Shown piece after piece: positions 53,736-64,000 of a stretch of 64,000 bases of DNA; position 1 is the stretch's first letter; each line of letters opens with the position of its first letter. The notes beneath the pieces were generated by a model. The model saw nothing but the letters and a program-made list of their open reading frames with translations, had not been told where the DNA came from and did not search any database. The position numbers were made by a program, and so were the translations under genes. The DNA is from Crotalaria pallida (taxonomy: Eukaryota > Streptophyta > Magnoliopsida > Fabales > Fabaceae): NCBI GenBank assembly GCA_037953625.1, contig CM075651.1, positions 64,962,501 through 65,026,500 of the forward strand, in the 5' to 3' direction.

Positions 53736-56540
53736 TGTAACATCCCAAATTTTAATCCCAAATATAATTAGAATAATAACGATATTAGAATAATAGTTAT
53801 AATAATAACAAGGTTAGATGAGTGTTAAAAAAAAAGAGGATCTTTTAGTGTTAAAAACATATAATAATAGAAAATTAAGAATAATGTAATTAATTGATTT
53901 AATATTATGATATTTTCAAGATTTGAGTATTGTAATAAAATTTTGATTTCATTATTTTAATTGAAATATGTTTTCTAGTCAAAATAAGTATAAATTTGTT
54001 ATCATATGTTTGTCAAAAATAAAGTAGTACTTTTATTTAGTTTAATTAACATTTTGACAGGGAGCTCAAGTGGCAAGCCTTAGAGGCATTTTTATAAATA
54101 GTTTCTTTAGAAAAATATGTTTAACTTAATATTTTGAGTGTCCCTGCAAATTCTCATAGTGTTCGGAGACGGTTTTAATTTTAGCTTCTGGACTGGTCTA
54201 ATATATTACCGATATAAGTTATATATAAAGATCTTCTATTCCAAAATTTTAAATATTATATTTTATCAAGTTTAATTTCAAGATTGAGAAAATATATTTA
54301 CTTTTGAATTTCGATAATTTTTCTTACGCAATAGCTATCCTGAGGGATTGGTAAATTTATTATTTTTCAATCAGTTTTGAATGATTAAAAGTACAATATT
54401 GTTTTACTTAAATGTATTTTATTCTTAAAATCGTCAAACTTTTGGTTATAATCCAAAACATTTACACACATTGACCCACAAATGAAAAGAAAATATAAAA
54501 ATATATATATATATAATATCCTAATCTACCAAGTACCGTACCACCCCAAACAAACAAACAAAAAAAAATCAACGGCCCAGCCCAACCCGTGTATTAAAAA
54601 TAAAAAAAGGAAACTATCAGAAGAAAATAAAAGCAAACGAAACATAAGAGAGAGAGAAGGAGTACTCCAGAAAACAAAAGAAGGAAGGGAAAAGAAAAAA
54701 AAAAAGAAAAGAAACGAAGCATAGAGAGGAGAAGGAGTCGAGTAACGATCATAAGGGAAATTTTGATTTTTCTTGTTTTTCCGGTCCAATAACTCAAGAT
54801 TCAACCGTTCAATCTCAAATCCATCTTAGATAAATAACATTCTCAACTCCCTCTACACATATATGTAATTTATTCGATGATCCGTCAATATTTTTATTAT
54901 TATCCCTATATTTTCAAATAAAGAAATGTTTTGGGGAAAATGATATATTTTTATTGTATAATGATATATATTTATTATTTTGACAAAAATAAATTTAGTT
55001 TATTATATTTATTGATATAAATATATATATATATATACACTTTTAATGTTATAATTAGTTTTAACGTGTGTCCCTGTTTAGATCCAACACGTTATTGTTG
55101 CCCCTGATCCTCGAGTAAGGCGCGGACGCGAACGTTATATTGTTTCTATTGCTAGGATCTCAGGTAAGAGGGTTGTATTACCTTAATTTAGGGCATGATT
55201 TCTAGGTTGTTTATAGTGGTGGCTAGGAGTAGAATAGATTAATTAGAATAATGAACAACAGGGTAGTTAATGTTGATAATAAGTCTGTTATTAAATTAAA
55301 GAAATGAACACGCTTATGTTTTGATGAATTGATTATTTTTATTGATTATTGGTTAATTGATTATTTGGTTAATTTTTGGTGAACTCAAAATTGGTTATAA
55401 ATTGATTAATTGTATTGATTATTTTTATTGATTATTGGATGATATTCGGTTGGTATTTAATTATGGAGTAAAAATTTGACTGCTGCATGTTAGTGTGAAT
55501 CAAATATGTTTGAATTAAACTGGACTGGATTGTCATTAGAATAAATGAATTAAACAAAAGGCAGTAGCTATTGATCGCGTGACGGGTATCCGAACCCATT
55601 AGGTGCCCTGTTAGGACAGAGTCTGTTTTAAGGAATAGACTCGAATTCCCAATAGGTGAAGTCCTCACTTAGGTAAGTAAATCCCATAGATCCAAAGTCT
55701 CGTTAGGTGTTTGGGACCCGCGCGAGATCAATAGCTGCCTGGTAAATCGATAAAAATAAGTAATGAAACATGTAAGGAAGCATGAAAGAAGAGAACAAAG
55801 AAAAGGCCCTAACGAGCTAAAGGTCTATGCGGTAAGAAAATCCTGGGTGAAGGTAAGAAATCCTATTGGGTGAAGACACCATCCTAATAGGTGCATGCAA
55901 AAATATCTAATGGTACATGATAAGAAAAGACAAGAAAGGAAAGAAAAGAAGAAAAGAAAGAGGAAAGATGAGAAAAACTAAGAAAACTGAAAAAGAAAGT
56001 TAAGAAAATAATTTTGAAGGAAATGACACATATTGTGATTGTGAATGATGCATGTCTGTGTTGTGAAATACTTGAAAATGATTATGATTATTACGATGAA
56101 AATATAAATGTTAGGCTTAGTTTACTATTATGACTTCTTAGAAATTATTTCCTAAGTTCTGTGTAATGCTACCCTTCTTGCTATATTTTTACAGGTACAG
56201 AAGTGGAGCTTACACAAGTCATGGCCGAACAGGTGTACACTCCACACCGTGGAGTGTAATTTAGTCACAAGAGAACCTAAATTAATTTGGTGTAATTATT
56301 ATGGTTTAATTTTTTAGAAGCCCAGAAACTTATGTTATTTTTTGAAAAGGGCATTAGTGCTAGGTAGCCTAAGTTAAATATAATTTTAGGTCTTGTAATA
56401 TTCTGGACTGGCAGGTTTAAAAGATGAAAATTTTTGTGAGGTCCGATAAACAGAGGAAACTCTGCCGGATTCTCGTCGAAATTTTCAAGTACGAATTTTA
56501 ATAAATCTAATTTTAACTAATTAAAAGTGAGGGTGCGACA
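53736..56540 (+). repeat. 5' LTR of element E (Tekay/Del-like), 2.8 kb
   Basis: It runs from TGTAACATCCC to GGGTGCGACA, followed by a primer site. An exon-like block ends GGATCTCAG|GTAAGAG at 55163, the acceptor-like TTTTTACAG ends at 56193, and hairpins lie at 56237-56257 and 56450-56465. A long imperfect inverted repeat (GCAGTAGCTATTGATC at 55561 with GATCAATAGCTGCC at about 55726) encloses 160 bases. The matching 3' LTR is outside the window. Confidence 0.85.
56237..56257 (+). other. Post-acceptor hairpin, LTR E
   Basis: A perfect 9 bp stem (ACACTCCAC with GTGGAGTGT) and loop ACC follow GGCCGAACAGG. Confidence 0.7.
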
Positions 56541-56543
56541 TTT

Positions 56544-56557
56544 TGGTATCAAAGCAG
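56544..56557 (+). other. Primer binding site of element E
   Basis: TGGTATCAAAGCAG lies 3 bases after the LTR, a one-base variant of the Met-type site. Confidence 0.8.
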
Positions 56558-57207
56558 TTTTTCCTCGGCCTTGGAGTAACTCATTACTCCTGTTGTTTAC
56601 TCACCAAGCGAGTAACTTGTAGTTAGGAATAGATATGTTTTATGACGTTGATAAGTGTCGTTGCTAGCATAATGATAGTGTCGATTGCTAAGTATAGCAT
56701 AGCGAGTATTTAAGATTTCTTTTAAGATGTTTAAGCTATTTGAGAAGCATAGTGAGTTTTTGAGCTTTCTTTTTAATTTTGTTTAAGTTATTAAATAATT
56801 ATCAGCGAAACCCGAAGTCTTGTGAAGAAAAAGTGGATCATATTTAGAAGTGGACAAATGGCGGGACTAAGGAACTGAAATACCCCAACGGGCTAGAGCA
56901 CTAAGTTGCTACCCCACCGGGAGAAAGTGATCTTTAGTCTCGGGCCAAGCAAGCCAATTCTAAACGTGACAACATAACTCAAGACTTCGATACTTATGAA
57001 ACGGAAGAATCACCTAACCTAATCTGAAGTGAAATGAGAATGGTCATATCACTGATATGGTGTATGGTTGAGCCTGATCACCTCAAGTGTACATCTATTG
57101 GGAGATATAATCATCTCATCCTTAAGTTTCGGTGAGTATTTTGGGAATTTAGGGGATGTAAAGGTCATTAGTATAGGTGCCACATTGTATGTTCTGGATA
57201 TTTTTGA

Positions 57208-57237
57208 ATCAGAGTGGCGCAGCGGAAGCGTAGTAGG
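57208..57237 (+). pseudogene. 5' half of an initiator tRNA-Met-like sequence
   Basis: The 30 bases starting ATCAGAGTGGCGCAGCGG match the plant initiator tRNA-Met from its 5' end to the start of the anticodon arm, with about two changes, and keep the A box (TGGCGCAGCGG). The match then stops. No anticodon loop, clear B box or 3' half follows, so it is not a working tRNA gene. It may be the head of a SINE or a captured tRNA fragment. Confidence 0.55.
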
Positions 57238-60200
57238 TTTTACTTAGTTCTAGAAAAGCAGTCCTAGATAGTTGTAGTGATTTGCTAGGTCTATGGTATT
57301 AGTGTAGTGTTTGTGAAACCTTAGGATAGATAGAAATGAAAAATGTGCATAATTGTGTATGTTTGATATTAAATGTACTTGATGCTAACTGATTTTATAG
57401 AAATGGCTAAATGATAACTGTGAAATTTGATGATACTTGCAATTATTTGGGATGTGAAATGAATTTTGTTTTGGCACAATAATTTCTGAAAACTCTGTTA
57501 TTGCATAATGTTAATATCACAAGTCACTTGATTTTTAAGCATACAGTATTTAAAATGAATTTCAATGTTGTGAACCGAACCAGAATCATTCCAAATTGGT
57601 TGTTAAGTCGCACTACAAAATTTTTAGAAGGTAACAAGGAAAACAAGGACTCCTAAGTAATCGAGCGGTGAATTAACTCATCTCTTAAATCAAGTCACTC
57701 GCTGATTAAATAGGAACCCCTTATATGTGACTTTACTCAATTCGGAATGAAACTCAGTTTTCAAACTCAGAATCAAAGGGGATGTACCCGTTCCAACTTT
57801 TGAAGATTTACTAAGATGAATTTTCTAGCCATAAACATGTTCCGTTTTATCTCCTGAGTTTGACAATTTTGAGTAATTTTATACCCCTTTATCTAACTTC
57901 TCACGAAGTTAGATGGAGGTATCTTCTTTTGAAAAGATAAGATTTGAGTTGCAAGGCCTGCTTCCAGGATTTCATACAATTTATTTAGCAGGAATATATG
58001 AACGTTTTAAAAGTATAAAGTAATTTACATGATTGTATTTATGTCATGTGGGGGTTATTTGTAAATTTTTATGATTTTCATGGGTTGTTTCATATTTTGT
58101 TTTATGGAAATTAACTACTAAGAAAATGATTTCGAAAAAAAAATCGAGGTTTTTAAGATAATGAAAAACCGAGTGTCAAGCTGGGATGCTCAGATTGATT
58201 TGGAATTATTTTATGTAAAACTTCCTAAGGTTGAGTCAATGTTTTAGGTTCAATTTCAAGCTCCTGGGAGCAAGTTAGTATTTTAAATAAATACGATTTC
58301 CTTTACAATCAGCCCTGACAGTTCCAGTGTCTCCGATACTGCGGACGCAGGATAAGACTCAAGCCTAATGTGCTTCGATCAGTTTGACAATTTTAACCAA
58401 CCTTTGGTTAAGTTTAGGTGATGTCCCTTTAAATTTTGAGACCATTTGGAGTTTGCTTACTATTTTTAATAAATCTGATTTAGCTTTAGCCCCGACAATT
58501 ACAATGCTTTGGCAAAGTGGTTGTAGGGTTAAAGGCTGAACCTAATGAACTCCGATTGACCTGAAAATTTACCACGATGATCTTTTATAGGAAGGGACTC
58601 TACTTGCAAATTTTCATAACATTAGGGTGTAACACCCCGTAAATTCCTCATATTAATTTAAAACACTAAAGAGATTTATTTTGAGAAAAGTGTTTTGAAA
58701 GAATATTTTCTTAAATGATTTTCTTAAATTCATATTTTTCAAGAGAATGGGTGATTTTTAAAGAAATGACTTCCTAAAGTAATGTTCAAAGTTTAGTAAA
58801 TTGAGTTTGAAATCTATATGCTAGATGTTTTTATAAAATGTTTGCAATCTTTGTATGGGTCACTTTGAATGAACAAGAATTATTTTATGGATATGTGTAT
58901 GTTTGCATGTATAATACGTGTGTACGTGTGTATTTATGGTTTTGGTATGTATAAATGTGCTTAGGGCTATATGAGGGTTCAGTTATTGAAAAGAATATGA
59001 TGTGTGTATGTATTCACGGTTTTGAGGTACATGTGTACATGTTTACGATAATAGGAGGGTTAAATAAATGTGTATGATGCATGCTTAGGTGTGTGTTAAA
59101 TGTATGTATTTTCCATGATGCCATGCTATGTGTTGTTAAGATAAACATGAAAAGAAAATTGTATGTGAATGTGTGTGCATGTGTATGTGGCTTGGCCGTA
59201 TGAGGATAGAAGAACCATGTAGGGTGCATCTTCTTAAGCATTAAGAAAGTAGGAAATTTAAATAGAAAATAGGGGGGGAGTAGGAAGCGTGAGTCATAGA
59301 ACCTAGGGAGGACTTTCTCACCTCCATGTCTCCTTGATAAGACACAATCCATGCAATCTTTGAGCTAGACCAAATTGCCCTCCAACTTCTACTAGGAACC
59401 GAGGTTAGGAAGGGAAATTTCCACACCTTTGCCTTTGATCTTAAACCATAGGAATGAGTGTTGGTTAAGGCTCATTCTTCACTCCATCACAACACAAACA
59501 CACTTAGTTTCAAGAGCACTCTCAAGCTCTTGAAACCCATAGAGAGAAAGAGAGAACCCGTGAGGAGAGAAGAGAGAAAGGAGAGTGAAAAACTCAAAAG
59601 CCTTCCTTGATTTCTTCCTCAACCACCTTCTTCTTTAAAGATCAAGGGAGAAAACCCCATTAACCCTAGAAGAAGAGAAGAGGCCATAGCAAACCAAGAG
59701 GAGAAGAAGAGGAGATTTGAAGATTTAAGATTAGGAATTAAGGTAGAAAGAGTTTTAATTAAACCATTTGGTGTTGTAAAGGACTTTATCATGGACTCTA
59801 ATTATTTTTGTGATGCTTGTAATTATTTTTGAATATTCTTGAGGTTTAAATGTTTTGCATGTTACTTTTACGTTTTGATCTTGAATGTTAATGTGAAAAA
59901 GTGTTGATCTCTAACTTGTAAAATTGTTTTCATCACGGTTTTGTTTAAAATTGTGTTTAACATTCATATATTGTGTTGATTTTCTCATGCATGTTGATTT
60001 TGTGGCTTTATAATCCTTATTCTTCTTTGCATGTTCTTCTTATATCTTGATCTTGGATTTTTAGAACTAAATGAACTCATAAACCACCAAATCAAGAACA
60101 AAATGATTCGGCCATGAGTAGAAAATTTAGGTCTTATGCTTTTAATTTGATCTAAGTGATTTCATGCTACTTCTATGTTATTTTCTAGTTTACTTTCACG

Positions 60201-61727
60201 GTTTGTTTGAAGGTTTGAGTTTAAGTTTATGTTTTGCTTTGATTTCCTTTTTGCATGTCTTGATCTAAGGTTAATTTTGGAGAAAACATGAAGCTTGAAT
60301 TTTGTATGTCTAAATTGAGTATAAAGTCTTGATTTATTGTAGGCATGTCACGGTTTTCAAAGGAAATTAAGCTTAACAAACTTTGAAAATGATTTTAAGT
60401 TGAATCAAGATTTTTGTGTGTGATGATGATGATTCGGTTGATAGTTTGAAAAACAAAATGATGCTTTTTAAGTCTTGCATGATAGGATCTATGAAATTAG
60501 GTGCTTGCATGTGAAAAGGAAATTGTGAGGCCTTGCCTTCTTGCATGTCTCCATTCGGCCAAGTCTAGATAGCATAGGATATCATACTAGATCACCATTT
60601 TGTTTACATGCATGTGTTTTTCTAAAAAGGATAAAGACCTTGACATGATTCTTGATTCTATTGTGTTAAGAAATTAAATTTTTGTTTATTAAAATTCTTG
60701 TACAACTCACGGTTTTTATAAAGAAGACAAGGAAAACAAGTTTTTGAAAAATGATCTTTGCATTGATCCATGCTCTTTGTGGATGCATGATGAATATTTG
60801 ACCTTGTTCTATCATGATGATATTCGGTCTATATATGTTAGTTAAATTAGAATTTCTTTTAATGAAATGACCTAAAAGAAATAAGTATGTTTTGTGAAAT
60901 TTTATTAAAATAAATTGTTTGAAGTTGTGTTGTGAACCTTTATTTCTAACCGGTTCTTTATTTAAAGATAAAGGAAATAAATAAATTAAATTAATTTAGT
61001 GTGTGTTTGAATGAATATATGTGTGATAGTGTGTGCCTATGTGTTTTCGGTTAGGGTTAAAAGGAAATGGAATTTTAATGCTTAAAATGAACTAAGTTGA
61101 TTCATGTGGATTAAATTGTGATGTTTGATTTATTTTCCTTTGCTTTTATTCGGTTATGAGGTCTAGATGGGTTTAGGGAGTTTAATTGCATAAAAGAAAA
61201 TGTGCATGGACATATATAAATATGTTGGTTTGAAACTTGACTCAATTTGGTTTATTAATAATTGTGTGCCTAAATGTTGTTTGTTAATTGTATGTGGCAT
61301 GGTTTGTTTAGAATTGTATTGTGGTTGTGTATTAAATTGACTTTTAAGGAAATTGATTTGATTTACTTAGGATTTTTAGATTGTGTTCATAGCTGTCCAA
61401 AATTGTTTTATGATAAAAACATGGGTTTGTAAAATGATAATTTTAAGTTGAAAAGCAATTTCAAGTAAAAGTGTTTTTACAATATTTTTAGAGTCTTAAT
61501 ATAATGATTTTGTAAAACTATGTTTGCTGTCCAGAATTACCTGGACGTGCTTTTATGTTCAAAATGTTTTCGTGTGATCTAAAACCAAGTTTTCAATTGA
61601 TAATTGATTTCGGTTATATTTTCAAAAGTTTTCTCAACAAAGAAAAGACAAGTATTAAACTAAGAAGAGATTTTCTCTTATAAGTTAATAATGTAAAGTG
61701 TTTTATGTAATATGAGGAATGGTATAG

Positions 61728-61797
61728 AAAAGAGGTTAGGGCAGTTGATAGCACAAGGATTCGAAGAGACGGTACGCACATCATTGCTGGACCTCAG
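61728..61797 (+). other. Exon-like block in LTR F (second copy)
   Basis: Counterpart of 26643-26713. One frame is open (AVDSTRIRRDGTHIIAGPQ), it ends at CTCAG|GTGAGAG, and the left edge near GGTATAG is uncertain by one base or more. Confidence 0.4.
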
Positions 61798-63798
61798 GTG
61801 AGAGAGAAGCTTTCCTAAGACACCGTGGTAGCTAGGTGATTTATTAAGACGTTTCGTATCATCTCAAAGATCGGAACTTGGTGGTTCTGAGTCAGTAGTA
61901 TAGTGGCAATTGTTTGCTTTGTGTGGCCACTTATACGAAGATGACGAAGACCACAATGTTATTGTGTGTTGATAACATGCTTTGAATTATTTATTTACTT
62001 ATATTTAATTACGTTTGGTAATGCTTATTGCTGTTGATTATGATAAGTAAATGGTGGATGGACGCCTGTCACGTCCTAAATAAGAGAATGAAAGGGAAAG
62101 GAAGAGTTGAGAAAGTAATGGAATTGAAAGTAATGGTATAATGAGAAAAGAGTAAGAGACTGAGTGAAAGAGAGATGAGAGTTGATTTGGTAAAGAAGTT
62201 GAGAATGATGTCGAGAACAAGCCAGAGCTGAGGAAAGTGATGTGAATGTGGACATGAGATGTGAGTTGAGCGGAGCTGGGCTCCATTATTTTGGTTTTAG
62301 ACTGGGAACTAGTGTTGAGTTGAGCTTGCTCCTCCACTAGCGCTCAGCAAAAATGTGTTTTTTTGAAAAAGAGTTTTTGAAAAAGGAATTTTTGAAAAAG
62401 GGTTTTTGAAAAAGGAATTTTCGAAATGATTTGTGAAAAGGAATTTTTACAAAGAGTTGTGAAGAGAAATATTTTCAGGAAAAGGTTTATGAAACAAATT
62501 TTTGAAAAGGTTTTTATGAAAGGATGTTTCTGCAACAATATTTTTGAGAAAGTTTTACGAAAGGATCTTTTTGAGAAAAGTCTACGAAAATAATGCTTTT
62601 GTGAATGTTGGTGAGAATAAAGTTTTGAAAATGTTTTTGGAAAGAGTGTGATAAGAAAGTTTGAGAAATGAGATTCTTGGAAAGTGGTGAGTTGGATATT
62701 TTGAGAAGGATGGTAAAAAGGAAGATTTGAGAGAGAAAAATGTGAATCAATTGAGATAATCCCAGCTCTGTGCTATGCGTGATTTTGATGAGAGAAAGAA
62801 TTGTGCAAAGTTAGAGGTCGGGACTCACTGAAGGGATGCACGAAGGGTGAGCCGATCATTAGGTTAATTAAAAAGATAAAAGACTTTAAAAAAAAACATT
62901 AACAGCTAGCGCGGTGAGGTATGAGAGTAACCCGAAGTAGTAGAGAGGAAGGAACCATAGGTATCTGCGGATACTTAGGAGGAGATTACATTAGGGGAGG
63001 TCGATGACGGTGAAACGTCAAGAAGTCTAGAGTATTGTTGTAGGCAGAACGAACTCCATAAGTGGTACACTAACGTGGTGGGGACTGGGTCCAATACCGT
63101 GGTAAGTTCTGCGCGCGCACTAGAACAATACTGTCACCCCCTAGATTGCAAATCGAGAACAGTGAGAGGGACTGGAACGGGGCATTGTGATTTGCCACTG
63201 CGAGGCAGTGTGCCATGATTATTATGAATTGATATTATTGAGGCTGGGCCTCCTGGTCTGGGACCATTTATGTGTGAGACAGCTGTCGTGCCCGCGTGGT
63301 AAAGGTTCTGTACTCCTGTTTGCTTTCGACTAGGTGGATGGATGGCTGAGGAGATGTAGACATGAAACGTGAGTGCTAACAACGAAAGGAACGCGTACCT
63401 CGATGATGCTTAAACACCCCCCGATCATCGATGGTTATAACTCGATAAGACACGATAAGAAAAGATTTATAATTGTCAAAAACCAGAGTTTGAGTAGTGT
63501 GATGGATGAGAAAAGATTGAGAATGGAAATGTGGGAAAGAGATTAAGTTCCCTGAGAGATTAGAAATCAAAGTGGAGAATTAAGATGAGGATAATAACAA
63601 ATGATAATGAGATGAAATAATGAGGTGTGTTGATGATGGTAGTATGCTTGTTTGTTATTCGATATGTGTGTTATGCATTGTGTGTGTGTCCTATTATCTT
63701 GCCTACCGTAATTCCACACTGTCGACGCTACGCCATCCGGATCGCTTACTCTCTCCTGTTCGTTGGTGCATCGGTGTCGCTGATATCCCAACGGGCAG

Positions 63799-64000
63799 AT
63801 GGATCGTTGCTTGGAAATCTCTACATGGCTTCGTGAAGGAAATGGATGGAAAGCTACGCGTTATGGATGGGTATGGACTGGTCATGTTCAGTTGGTGATC
63901 GCAGACCCTGAACATAAGCTGGGAGGAAAGACAACGAGTTCGTGTTTAGGAAGCGTGTCTTTTGTGGGACACAATTCTGAACCACCATCTCGAGATACAA
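63799..64000 (+). CDS. Conserved small protein of the F-type LTR, second copy, C-terminus beyond the window
   Basis: ATG 63799 follows GGGCAG exactly as in the first copy, and the frame stays open for 67 codons to the window end. Conserved segments are MDR, GW, ATR, GWVWTG, QL, DPEH, CLGS and SFVGH. A TGA upstream of the ATG, where the first copy has TGG, excludes an N-terminal extension here. The region that would hold RLFGV lies just past the window. Function is unknown. Confidence 0.5.
   Translation, partial: MDRCLEISTWLREGNGWKATRYGWVWTGHVQLVIADPEHKLGGKTTSSCLGSVSFVGHNSEPPSRDT

Larger units (their letters stand above)
56541..58627 (+). other. Internal region of element E, no protein domains seen, interrupted by LTR F
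   Basis: It starts like the internal region of element B. After about 56640 no similarity, open frame or domain was recognised. A tRNA-like segment lies at 57208. LTR F begins at 58628, apparently inserted here, so the rest of E would lie beyond the window. It is unclear whether all of 57240-58627 belongs to E. Confidence 0.5.
58628..64000 (+). mobile_element. LTR of family F, cut off by the window end
   Basis: It starts TGTAACACCCCG and parallels solo LTR F1 throughout: the GA-rich block at 59540-59720, the exon-like block ending GGACCTCAG|GTGAGAG at 61797, a G/A-rich block at 62350-62700, structured DNA at 62800-63440 and the conserved frame at 63799. The two copies are clearly diverged. 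Whether it is a solo LTR or the 5' LTR of an element cannot be told from this window. Confidence 0.8.

Noticed and set aside
53257..53740. Two short hydrophobic frames between LTR C and LTR E
   Set aside because: No recognisable family, AT-rich composition, and no start context or conserved partner in the window.
54482..54804. Frames on both strands in an A- and G-rich stretch of LTR E
   Set aside because: Low-complexity Lys/Arg/Glu on one strand and Phe/Leu/Ser on the other, from poly-A and GA runs.
57208..57290. A working initiator tRNA-Met gene
   Set aside because: The match ends near the anticodon arm and no anticodon loop, T arm or acceptor 3' strand follows.

Overview
The window is plant nuclear DNA made almost entirely of nested LTR retrotransposons. 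No intact host gene was found. The long-LTR Ty3 elements, the SIRE/Maximus-like Ty1/copia gag genes and the Tat/Ogre-like Ty3 element with an antisense gene suggest a legume. That is an inference from element types and was not tested by search.

Layout. 1-3705: 3' end of a Ty3 element with a 3.6 kb LTR (family A). About 3931-18010: a decayed LINE-1 ORF2 on the minus strand. It is split by a solo LTR (H, 4285-17289), which is split by a SIRE-like copia element (K, 5626-15720, minus, TSD TGTAT), which is split by a non-coding long-LTR element (B, 6699-13053). 18011-19698: unassigned DNA that may be host sequence, with a GatB-like gene scrap. 19704-49780: one Tat-type Ty3 element (G, TSD GGAGT) spread over 30 kb. 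A gag-only copia element (I, 22660-33423, TSD GGTGG) interrupts G between protease and reverse transcriptase, and I's 5' LTR holds a 5.8 kb solo LTR (F1, 23421-29209, TSD ATCAA). G's antisense gene is split by a solo LTR (D, 38186-46305, TSD ATTAG), which holds another gag-only copia element (J, 39560-45287, minus, TSD CTAGG). 49816-52641: solo LTR C (TSD AATAG). 53736-56540: 5' LTR E with its primer site and decayed internal DNA. From 58628 to the window end: a second copy of the F-type giant LTR.

For most insertions both ends and the target-site duplication can be read directly, so the order of events is clear. G came first, then I and D into G, then F1 into I and J into D. On the left, LINE came first, then H, K and B.

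The most unusual signal lies inside the long LTRs. Families A to E share an apparent spliced-leader layout: a donor, an intron of about 0.9-1.4 kb and a shared acceptor. The intron often carries tandem hairpins whose stems covary. In B, C, D and E the acceptor is followed by GCCGAGCAGG-like sequence and a hairpin with an 8-9 bp stem. The stem sequence has been replaced between families while pairing is kept. The two F-type LTRs carry an open reading frame just after a possible acceptor, and its differences are largely synonymous or conservative. Each LTR family also carries its own array of short palindromes centred on CG. Element G's antisense gene has its own TATA box and is broken by three TGA stops.
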